Shown here in pieces: positions 1-4,725 of a stretch of 5,396 nucleotides of DNA. A model generated the notes under the pieces. That model searched no databases. It was not told the DNA's origin and saw only the letters and a list, made by a program, of their open reading frames with translations. Every line of letters begins with the position of its first letter. Position 1 is the first letter of the stretch. Source of the DNA: Rhodobacteraceae bacterium UBA6273 (lineage in GTDB: Bacteria; Pseudomonadota; Alphaproteobacteria; Rhodobacterales; Rhodobacteraceae); NCBI GenBank assembly GCA_002440625.1, contig DJUV01000175.1, positions 1-5,396 on the forward strand, written 5' to 3'. A program made the translations under genes and the position numbers.

Positions 1-56
1 TCCGCGAAGGCGGCCGCACGGTTGGGGCAGGGGTCGTCTCCAAAATCCTCAAGTGA
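1..56 (+). CDS. tuf: Elongation factor Tu, C-terminal end (partial)
   Basis: The last 18 codons of a gene enter from the left edge and stop at TGA 54-56. They read REGGRTVGAGVVSKILK, the very conserved end of EF-Tu domain 3 (E. coli ends REGGRTVGAGVVAKVLG). EF-Tu is the GTPase that carries aminoacyl-tRNA to the ribosome in the cytoplasm. The rest of the protein lies outside the window. The position upstream of tRNA-Trp, secE, nusG and rplK fits the tuf copy that usually heads this cluster in proteobacteria. The final codons (GTT GGG GCA GGG GTC GTC TCC AAA) are less typical of this GC-rich genome than those of the second tail copy 15 bases downstream. The last codons and the stop are also inside a perfect hairpin. 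The identification is firm despite the short length because the peptide is nearly invariant. Confidence 0.88.
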   Translation, partial: REGGRTVGAGVVSKILK

Positions 57-66
57 GGATTTTGGA
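39..66 (+). repeat. Perfect 12-bp inverted repeat across the tuf stop codon
   Basis: TCCAAAATCCTC (39-50) and GAGGATTTTGGA (55-66) are exact reverse complements separated by AAGT. The structure covers the last codons and stop of tuf and the first bases after it. There is no T-run directly after it, so it is not a standard intrinsic terminator. It sits exactly where the first tuf tail meets the duplicated one, so it may be the footprint or recombination hairpin of an element. An mRNA 3'-end stabiliser is another possibility. Confidence 0.6.
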
Positions 67-70
67 CACT

Positions 71-109
71 AAGGGCGTCGCCGGCGTGGTGTCGAAGATC
101 CTGAAGTGA
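71..109 (+). pseudogene. Displaced second copy of the tuf 3' tail
   Basis: Fourteen bases after the tuf stop, in a different frame, the sequence reads KGVAGVVSKILK followed by TGA (107-109). It repeats the EF-Tu ending GVVSKILK exactly at the protein level. Of the eight shared codons, six differ from the first copy, all at the third base only (GGC GTG GTG TCG AAG ATC CTG AAG here). The codons here are the preferred G/C-ending ones. This looks like the original tuf tail, pushed downstream when a recoded tail was placed in front of it, or a remnant of recombination between two tuf genes. It has no start codon or ribosome site of its own and is not expected to be translated. Confidence 0.6.
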
Positions 110-117
110 CCTAACAG

Positions 118-145
118 GTAGGATGGGCAATATTGCCCATCCTAC
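118..145. repeat. Perfect 28-bp palindrome, REP-like
   Basis: GTAGGATGGGCAAT (118-131) is followed directly by its exact reverse complement ATTGCCCATCCTAC (132-145). There is no spacer. The GGATGGGCAA/TTGCCCATCC core resembles short dispersed palindromes that I recall from intergenic regions of many proteobacteria, so a REP-type repeat is the leading reading. It lies between the second tuf tail and the terminator. A binding site for a dimeric regulator cannot be excluded. Confidence 0.6.
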
Positions 146-147
146 GG

Positions 148-175
148 AAGGGCCGCCCCACCGGGCGGCCCTTTT
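148..175 (+). terminator. Intrinsic terminator after tuf
   Basis: AAGGGCCGCCC (148-158), loop CACC and GGGCGGCCCTT (163-173) form a perfect 11-bp stem. The run TTTT (172-175) overlaps the stem base, followed by GCTTT. The GC-rich stem with a T-run and a four-base loop is a textbook Rho-independent terminator. It should end tuf transcription and separate it from the hydrolase gene. Confidence 0.85.
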
Positions 176-290
176 GCTTTGCGCTGCATGACCTTGGAGC
201 AATGTCCTCCGAAGCGCTTTGAATTTTGTCGTTTCCGGACTTCACTCCGCCGGAACCATCTTCTACTTTCCACGGACGAACAGGTTTTTC

Positions 291-297
291 AGGAGAG
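291..297 (+). promoter_or_regulatory. Ribosome binding site of the alpha/beta hydrolase
   Basis: AGGAGAG lies six bases before ATG 304 and is a strong match to the anti-Shine-Dalgarno complement. It fixes the start of the hydrolase over other frames that overlap this region. Confidence 0.7.
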
Positions 298-303
298 TGA
301 ATC

Positions 304-999
304 ATGCGATCAAGACCGGCCATCGTGCTCGTGCATGGCTTCTGGGGCGGGGCGGCCCATTGGGCCAATGTCATCGGCCAGTTGCACAAGCGCGGCTACC
401 ACGACCTGCATGCGGTCGAGAACCCGCTGACCTCGCTCGCCGACGACGTGGCGCGCACCCAGAAGATGGTCAAGCAGATCAAGGGGCCGATGATCCTTGT
501 CGGCCATTCCTACGGCGGCGCCGTCATCACCGAGGCGGGCGACCTGCCGAACGTGGCTGGCCTCGTCTATGTCGCGGCCTTTGCGCCCGACGCCGGCGAA
601 AGCCCCGGTTCGATCAGCGCCGGGATGCCGCCAGAGGCCTTCCCGAACCTCGCGCCCGACAGCGACGGTTATCTCTGGGTCAAGCAGGACAAGTTCCACG
701 AAAGCTTCTGCCAGGACCTGAGCGAGGAAGACGCGCGCGTCATGGCCGTCACCCAGAAGGCGCCGCTCGCCTCGACCTTCGGCGATGCGATCACCGCGCC
801 GGCCTGGAAGAAGAAGCCGTGCTGGTATCAGGTCTCGACCCATGACCGGATGATCCATCCCGACAATCAGGCGAAGATGGCCGCCCGCATGAACCCGCGC
901 GCCACCATCCATCTGGCGGCGAGCCACGCCTCGCTCGCCTCGCACCCGGCCGAGATCGCCGACCTGATCGACGATGCGGTCGAAGGCACCGGCACCTGA
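304..999 (+). CDS. Alpha/beta hydrolase (esterase-like)
   Basis: This gene encodes a 231-residue cytoplasmic alpha/beta hydrolase with no signal peptide or membrane segment. The N-terminal VLVHGFWGG (8-16) is the oxyanion-hole segment. The nucleophile elbow is GHSYG (67-71) with Ser69. Asp181 in the STHDRMIHPD stretch is the likely catalytic acid, and His208 in ASHASLASHP the catalytic base, so the triad looks complete. Length and motif spacing match the compact AB-hydrolase group related to plant methylesterase/SABP2 and EstC-like enzymes, which cleave small esters. The actual substrate cannot be read from the sequence. The ATG at 304 has a good ribosome site, AGGAGAG at 291-297. The gene lies alone between the tuf terminator and the convergent cyclase. 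A non-ester hydrolase activity is possible because this fold is versatile. Confidence 0.9.
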   Translation: MRSRPAIVLVHGFWGGAAHWANVIGQLHKRGYHDLHAVENPLTSLADDVARTQKMVKQIKGPMILVGHSYGGAVITEAGDLPNVAGLVYVAAFAPDAGESPGSISAGMPPEAFPNLAPDSDGYLWVKQDKFHESFCQDLSEEDARVMAVTQKAPLASTFGDAITAPAWKKKPCWYQVSTHDRMIHPDNQAKMAARMNPRATIHLAASHASLASHPAEIADLIDDAVEGTGT

Positions 1000-1036
1000 A
1001 GACCGCGCCGGTTCGTGGCGAAATGATACGCCGGCG

Positions 1037-1065
1037 AGGGCGCGCAGGGGCAACCGGCGCGCCCT
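1037..1065. terminator. Candidate hairpin between convergent genes
   Basis: AGGGCGCGC (1037-1045) and GCGCGCCCT (1057-1065) form a perfect 9-bp stem with an 11-base loop. It lies between the hydrolase stop (999) and the cyclase, overlapping the cyclase stop codon at 1064-1066. Neither strand shows a real T-run after the stem, so it would be a weak or Rho-assisted bidirectional terminator. In DNA this rich in G and C such a stem may also occur by chance. Confidence 0.35.
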
Positions 1066-2884
1066 ATCGTTGCACGGGGGTCTGTCGCTGCGTGGGAAAC
1101 TGTGCACCGGATGGCGCATCCGACGGGTCACGCCCCGTCGGCAGCCCCGCCTTTTCCAGACCCTCCAGCACCAGCGCCGGGTCCTCGGGGCGCTGGTAGC
1201 CGAACCGCGTCAGGCGCGGGGCCATGCGGAAATCGGGCTTGATCGCCATGAGGTCGGACCAGACCTTCCGCGCCTCTGCGGTCTCGCCGAGATGCCCCAG
1301 CGTTGCGGCGAGCCAGCCGCGCCCGATGTCGGTTTCGCGCGCGAGAAGGGTCCGCTCGCGGAAGACCAGTGCGGCGGCCTCGAACCGGCCCAGCAGGAAA
1401 TGCGCCTGGCCCAGGAGTTGCAGATGCATGTGGGACATGCCGGGATCGAGCCGGACGGCGCGTTCCATCAAGGCCAGCGCATCGCCGGGCCGCCCCAGCA
1501 CGAGGGCCACCTCGGCGCTGATGTAAAGTGAAATCCCGAAATCGGGGCTGAGGGACAGCGCCTTCGCCGCAGAAGCCTGCGCCCCGTCAAGATCGCCCCG
1601 CCAGCGCGCGGCGGCGGCAGTGGCGATGTTGGCGAAAGGGACACCGGGATCGACGGCCATCGCCTGGGCTGCAAGCTCCTCGGCCCGCGCGGCGATGGTA
1701 TTGAAGGCGTCGCCAGACCATCCGTTGAACCAGTCAAGCCAATGCAGAACCGACAAGTGCCCGAGCGCCTCGGCGTAGGCCGGATCAAGTTCGACCGCGC
1801 GTCGCCCGTGCTGGATCGCGCGCTCCCACATGGCCTTGTTCAGCCCCGGCGAGAAGTGCAGGTCGCGCATCCGCAGGAAGGCGTCATGCGCCTCTGGGTT
1901 CGCGGTGCCGACGGCCGCGATCCCTGCCTGTTCGGCAGGGGTCAGCCGTACCTTCAGCGCCTTGACGATCTGCAGTGTCACCGCGTCCTGTACCGCGAAC
2001 ACGTCGGCCAGGTCGCCGTCATGGCGGTCGGCCCAGAGATGCGCGCCGGTTGCGGCGTCGATCAGTTGGGCGGTGATCCGCACCCGATTGCCCGCGCGCC
2101 GCACGCTGCCTTCCAGCACATAGGCCACACCAAGTTCGCGCCCTATGGCGCGCACGTCGATCGCGCGTCCCCGGTAGGCGAAGCTGGAGTTGCGGGCGAT
2201 CACAGTCAGGCCCGCGACCTTGCTGAGGTCGGTGATGATGTCCTCGGCGATCCCGTCCGAGAAATAGGCCTGCTCCGGGTCGCCAGACATGTTGTCGAAG
2301 GCAAGGACGGCAATCGCCGGGCCTTCGCTGCGGCGGGCCGGCGCGGCGGGCGCTGGCGAGGGCGCCCCGTCAGCGGGATGCCAGTGCCAGACCCTGACCG
2401 GCTTTGCGATGTTCTTCACCTCGATCTCACCGCCGTCGCGGAAGCCGGCGCCACAGTGGTCGCGGATGATCTCTCTCGCCACCGAGGAGAGGCAGATGCC
2501 ACCAGGGGCCGCGAGGGGTTCCAGGCGGGCGGCGATGTTCACCCCGTCGCCGAAGACATCATCGCCCTGCAGGATGATGTCGCCAAGGTTGATGCCGATG
2601 CGCAGCGCCATCAGCGGCGGGTTCGCGGCGGCGGCGGCGGTCTGGATGGCCACGGCGCAATCGACGGCATCGACCACGCTGGCGAATTCGACCAGTGTTC
2701 CATCACCCATCAGCTTGACGATGCGGCCGTTGTGGCGAGCGACGGCGGGGTCGAACTCGATCTCGCGGTGGCGGTTGAGGGCGGCGAGCGCGGCATCCTC
2801 GTCCGCAGCCATCAGGCGGGAATAGCCCACGGCATCGGCCATGAGGATGGCGGCGAGGCGGCGTGCTGAACGCGCTGGTTCCAT
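1064..2884 (-). CDS. Class III adenylate cyclase with TolB-N-like and TPR regions
   Basis: This 606-residue protein begins with a class III nucleotide cyclase domain (about 8-170). The metal-binding aspartates are Asp17 (MADAVGYS) and Asp61 (KLMGDGT). Lys57 and Asp109 sit at the base-recognition positions and point to ATP, so cAMP is the expected product. Asn116 and Arg120 (GVNIAARLE) are the transition-state residues. A short Pro/Ala linker (170-189) leads to a TolB N-terminal-like domain (about 190-310, starting AIAVLAFDNMSGD). Helical TPR-type repeats follow (about 325-580). This order (COG2114-COG5616-TPR) is common and multi-copy in alphaproteobacteria, usually without a known signal. 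No membrane segment is visible, so a cytoplasmic protein is expected. The ATG at 2884 is the most upstream start in frame but lacks a Shine-Dalgarno on the minus strand. A start at Met15 would leave only one residue before Asp17 and is unlikely. Confidence 0.92.
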   Translation of the reverse strand: MEPARSARRLAAILMADAVGYSRLMAADEDAALAALNRHREIEFDPAVARHNGRIVKLMGDGTLVEFASVVDAVDCAVAIQTAAAAANPPLMALRIGINLGDIILQGDDVFGDGVNIAARLEPLAAPGGICLSSVAREIIRDHCGAGFRDGGEIEVKNIAKPVRVWHWHPADGAPSPAPAAPARRSEGPAIAVLAFDNMSGDPEQAYFSDGIAEDIITDLSKVAGLTVIARNSSFAYRGRAIDVRAIGRELGVAYVLEGSVRRAGNRVRITAQLIDAATGAHLWADRHDGDLADVFAVQDAVTLQIVKALKVRLTPAEQAGIAAVGTANPEAHDAFLRMRDLHFSPGLNKAMWERAIQHGRRAVELDPAYAEALGHLSVLHWLDWFNGWSGDAFNTIAARAEELAAQAMAVDPGVPFANIATAAAARWRGDLDGAQASAAKALSLSPDFGISLYISAEVALVLGRPGDALALMERAVRLDPGMSHMHLQLLGQAHFLLGRFEAAALVFRERTLLARETDIGRGWLAATLGHLGETAEARKVWSDLMAIKPDFRMAPRLTRFGYQRPEDPALVLEGLEKAGLPTGRDPSDAPSGAQFPTQRQTPVQR

Positions 2885-2985
2885 GCGGCGAGATTGGAGG
2901 AGGAAGGTGGTCGGCGCAATCGGCTTTGTGGGGCCGGATCCGGCGACGGGACGGCGGCAGAACCGCGCCCGCGGGTGCGCGTCAA

Positions 2986-3025
2986 CTGCCCCGGCGAACA
3001 GGAGGCTGCCCCGGCGAACAGGAGG
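2986..3025. repeat. Perfect 20-bp tandem duplication upstream of the cyclase
   Basis: The unit ctgccccggcgaacaggagg occurs twice back to back (2986-3005 and 3006-3025) with no mismatch. The next base (3026) also continues the period. It lies about 100 bases upstream of the cyclase start and about 85 bases before tRNA-Trp. Read on the minus strand, the repeats end exactly where a TTGACG hexamer (2985-2980) begins. They could therefore be a doubled regulator site spaced two helical turns apart, or a recent slippage duplication. Confidence 0.85.
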
Positions 3026-3108
3026 CAGATCGGGCGCGCATTTGGCCCGCAGCCCGAAAACCCCGCTTGATTTCGCCCGTCCGGTGCCGTAGGTGACAAG
3101 CCGGCCTT

Positions 3109-3184
3109 AGGGGTATAGCTCAGCTGGTAGAGCGACGGTCTCCAAAACCGTAGGTCGCGGGTTCGAACCCTGCTGCCCCTGCCA
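3109..3184 (+). tRNA. tRNA-Trp (anticodon CCA)
   Basis: A complete 76-base cloverleaf can be drawn. The acceptor stem AGGGGTA (3109-3115) pairs with TGCCCCT (3174-3180) with one G-T wobble. The D arm is GCTC/GAGC (3118-3121, 3130-3133). The anticodon stem ACGGT/ACCGT encloses loop CTCCAAA with anticodon CCA at 3142-3144. The T arm is GCGGG-TTCGAAC-CCTGC. The discriminator base is G (3181) and the CCA end is encoded (3182-3184). The anticodon reads UGG, so the product is the tryptophan tRNA. Its place just before secE-nusG-rplK is the usual one for alphaproteobacteria, although here a protein gene lies between it and secE. Confidence 0.97.
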
Positions 3185-3419
3185 TTGATTTCCCGACATA
3201 GTTTGCGACTCACAGGGCGGCTCCCCTGGCACAGGTGGCCGCTCAGTTGGGCGCCTTCGTTCCCTCTCGCACAAGGCCGATTCTGCATGCCTCTTGCCGC
3301 GGCTGATGTGGCGGGCATCAGGGCAGCTTTGATGCCACCGGCGAAAGGGTCTTGCGATTTCCAACCCCGCCACCGGCCTTCACACTTCCGACACATTTCG
3401 ATGCGATGCGAAGGTATCG
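3185..3419. other. Spacer between tRNA-Trp and the exported protein gene
   Basis: I see no gene in these 235 bases. Two hairpins compete for the same segment. CTGATG (3303-3308) can pair with CATCAG (3316-3321), or GGCATCA (3314-3320) can pair with TGATGCC (3330-3336). Neither is followed by a T-run. No clear promoter for the downstream gene or terminator for the tRNA was recognised. The antisense frame running through here and the tRNA is a shadow. Confidence 0.5.
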
Positions 3420-4157
3420 GTGAGCATGTCCAATTTGGGTAATGAAATGATCTCCTTAACGCAGTTTTCAAAAGTGACTTTGGTGGCGGCGCTTGCCTTC
3501 GGCAGCGTTCCCGCCACAGCGTTTTCGGAAGAGCAGGCGGCAGTGACGGATGGTCGTGCCGCTGCCGTCGAAAACTTCGAGGCGGGCGATCCGGCTCTCA
3601 TGCTCGGGGGGCAGGTCGACCTCGTCAACCAGACGCCGCCGTGGCTTGTCAGCATCTCCGGCGGCAAGCTGTTCATGGAGAACAAGCTTGAGCCGCTCAG
3701 CCTTCACTACAATGACATAGGCTGGGTGCAGTTTCCCGGCACCGACGTTCTGGCGTCGACCGATGGCGCGGTTGTTTCCGCGACCGTTGACGTGAAGAAC
3801 ATGGGCAAGGGCGGTGCCGGCATTTTCGTCGGCAGCGGCAAGGCGGGGACCTATCTGTTTTTCTCCGTCGACGGGCAGGGGCAGTATCATGTCCTGCGCA
3901 AAGACGGCCGAAGCCTCAGGGCGCTGCGCAGTGCCAAACATGTGGCAATTCATGCCGGCGCGCCGAACGAGCTTGCCTTTGAGTTGCGTGGCGCAAATGT
4001 CGTGTTTTTCGCCAATGGAACGGAGATCATCAAAGTTCCAAATGAGAACGGCATGGCAAGCGCGGGCAGAGGAAACGACCAAGCTGGGGTTGGCCTCGCT
4101 GCCTTTGGTATCGGCGTGTTCTCTTTTGACGATGTGGAGATCGTACGCCCCGATTGA
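3420..4157 (+). CDS. Exported beta-sandwich protein of unknown function
   Basis: This gene encodes a protein of 245 residues. It has a signal peptide: Lys18, a hydrophobic run VTLVAALAFGSVPATA (19-34) and a likely signal peptidase I site after Ala34 (ATA|F). The mature protein should be periplasmic or secreted. The region from about 80 to 243 is strand-rich and resembles the concanavalin/LamG-like jelly roll of the 3-keto-disaccharide hydrolase (DUF1080, PF06439) superfamily. Visible hallmarks are VVSATVDVKN, a GAGIFVGSG turn, VFFANGTEI, and a final GVGLAAFGIGVFSFDDVEI. I see no assigned catalytic residues and do not assign an activity. Carbohydrate binding is only a possibility. GTG 3420 has GAAGG at 3410-3414. 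ATG 3426 and ATG 3447 (which places the signal peptide at the very N-terminus) are real alternatives. Codon choice is less G/C-biased at third positions than in nusG, hinting at lower expression or later arrival. Confidence 0.75.
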   Translation: MSMSNLGNEMISLTQFSKVTLVAALAFGSVPATAFSEEQAAVTDGRAAAVENFEAGDPALMLGGQVDLVNQTPPWLVSISGGKLFMENKLEPLSLHYNDIGWVQFPGTDVLASTDGAVVSATVDVKNMGKGGAGIFVGSGKAGTYLFFSVDGQGQYHVLRKDGRSLRALRSAKHVAIHAGAPNELAFELRGANVVFFANGTEIIKVPNENGMASAGRGNDQAGVGLAAFGIGVFSFDDVEIVRPD

Positions 4158-4185
4158 GGCCGCATCGCGCCGCCCTGCCTGACGT

Positions 4186-4259
4186 CGCGTCTGTGGGGCA
4201 AAATGCCCGACGCGTGTCGGGACGGATGTCCGACGGATGCCATACCTGTTGCAGACGCG
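4186..4259 (+). other. Possible structured RNA or 3' UTR fold before secE
   Basis: CGCGTCTG (4186-4193) and CAGACGCG (4252-4259) are perfect 8-bp complements. They enclose two further hairpins: GGGCA-AAA-TGCCC (4196-4208), and GTCGGGAC-GGAT-GTCCGAC (4216-4234) with one bulged G. Together they give a three-stem fold of 74 bases. A competing stem CCCGAC-GCGT-GTCGGG (4206-4221) is also present. It may be the 3' UTR of the exported protein gene, a small RNA, or a chance product of GC-rich sequence. No T-run marks it as a terminator. Confidence 0.3.
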
Positions 4260-4283
4260 CGGCGAACCGCCGATTCCCTCCGG

Positions 4284-4311
4284 GCGGGCTTGAAATCGAC
4301 ATAAAGCCCGC
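4284..4311. repeat. 8-bp inverted repeat within the putative secE promoter
   Basis: GCGGGCTT (4284-4291) and AAGCCCGC (4304-4311) are exact reverse complements with a 12-base spacer. They overlap the -35-like TTGAAA and end one base before the -10-like TATCTG. In RNA this is a hairpin that could end upstream transcription. In DNA it has the shape of an operator. The sequence does not decide between these. Confidence 0.5.
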
Positions 4312-4318
4312 GTATCTG
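4290..4318 (+). promoter_or_regulatory. Candidate sigma70-type promoter for secE
   Basis: TTGAAA (4290-4295; five of six consensus bases) is followed by a 17-base spacer and TATCTG (4313-4318; the TAT of TATAAT conserved). Transcription would start near 4325, about 35 bases before the secE ATG. It fits secE being expressed separately from the exported protein gene. This is a pattern match only. Confidence 0.4.
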
Positions 4319-4358
4319 GCGCCAGTGCAATTGCAGCATTCCGGGACAAAAGACAGAC

Positions 4359-4541
4359 ATGGCCAATCCCTTGCAGTTTCTTCAGCAGGTCCGCTCCGAG
4401 ACGGCGAAGGTCGTCTGGCCGAACCGGCGCGAGGTGATGCTGACCACGGTAATGGTCTTCATCATGGCGGCGCTCACGTCGGTCTTTTTCTTCCTCGTGG
4501 ATTTCGTCATCCAGCGCGGCCTGACCGCGATCATCGGCTGA
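4359..4541 (+). CDS. secE: Preprotein translocase subunit SecE
   Basis: This is a 60-residue SecE of the short single-span type normal for alphaproteobacteria. The N-terminal amphipathic part (about 1-25) holds the conserved segment RSETAKVVWPNRREV, whose VWP sits next to SecY. One transmembrane helix spans about 28-51 (TTVMVFIMAALTSVFFFLVDFVI). SecE clamps SecY in the inner-membrane SecYEG channel that exports unfolded proteins. The ATG at 4359 begins MANPLQFLQQ, as in relatives. The ribosome site is weak (GGGA at 4343-4346). The gene is followed by nusG, its usual neighbour, but the 184-base gap with a terminator-like hairpin is longer than a tight operon would have. Confidence 0.96.
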   Translation: MANPLQFLQQVRSETAKVVWPNRREVMLTTVMVFIMAALTSVFFFLVDFVIQRGLTAIIG

Positions 4542-4609
4542 CCGGGGCGCGCCGATCGGCCTTGAATTCAGGGGGCAAGCCCTGTAGTTGAGGCCAACTT
4601 TCCCGACAC

Positions 4610-4644
4610 CGGCGCGCAGCGATTCGGTCTGCGCGCTGTTTTTT
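4610..4644 (+). terminator. Intrinsic terminator or attenuator between secE and nusG
   Basis: GCGCGCAG (4612-4619) pairs with CTGCGCGC (4629-4636) around a 9-base loop. A G-T and a C-G pair (4610-4611 with 4637-4638) extend the stem to 10 bp. Six T residues follow directly (4639-4644). This is a good Rho-independent terminator in the sense strand. It may end secE transcripts, or act as a partial attenuator in a nusG leader if the genes are co-transcribed. Confidence 0.75.
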
Positions 4645-4656
4645 GTTCGGGAAGAG

Positions 4657-4670
4657 ATGGGGAAACCCAT
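4657..4670 (+). other. GNRA-capped hairpin in the nusG leader
   Basis: ATGGG (4657-4661) and CCCAT (4666-4670) form a 5-bp stem closed by the stable tetraloop GAAA. It lies 12 bases after the T-run of the upstream terminator and 55 bases before the nusG start. Its role is unknown and it could be incidental. Confidence 0.35.
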
Positions 4671-4725
4671 TGAAATCATGGAATAATCCGGTGGCTTGCC
4701 GCCGGTCGAGCGAGGTCGAAGGCAG

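Noticed and set aside
233..255. TTCCGG...CCGGAA inverted repeat upstream of the hydrolase
   Set aside because: Only 6 bp with an 11-base gap and no promoter hexamers around it; likely by chance in this composition.
310..1131. Minus-strand open frame of 273 codons opposite the hydrolase
   Set aside because: It is antisense to a hydrolase with an intact triad and a good ribosome site; its protein is arginine-rich and without motifs.
1742..2869. Plus-strand open frame of 375 codons opposite the cyclase
   Set aside because: It lies entirely antisense to the well-supported cyclase, lacks any recognisable domain, and is the expected open antisense frame of a GC-rich gene.
3067..3095. Possible tRNA-Trp promoter TTGATT with 17-base spacing to TAGGTG
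   Set aside because: The -35 is acceptable but only two of six -10 bases agree with the consensus, too weak to list as a feature.
3182..3240. Possible integration site (tRNA 3' end repeat) after tRNA-Trp
   Set aside because: The CTCCCCTGGCA stretch near 3225 is only a loose match to the tRNA end, no integrase is present, and no exact direct repeat of the tRNA 3' end was found in the window.
2812..3471. Minus-strand open frame of 219 codons across tRNA-Trp
   Set aside because: Its middle part is simply the antisense translation of the tRNA, a common false protein, and it overlaps the cyclase start in another frame.
4696..4725. Longer NusG start at TTG 4696
   Set aside because: It adds ten residues not typical of NusG, whereas ATG 4726 gives the conserved MAKRWYSV start with purine-rich ribosome sites in front.
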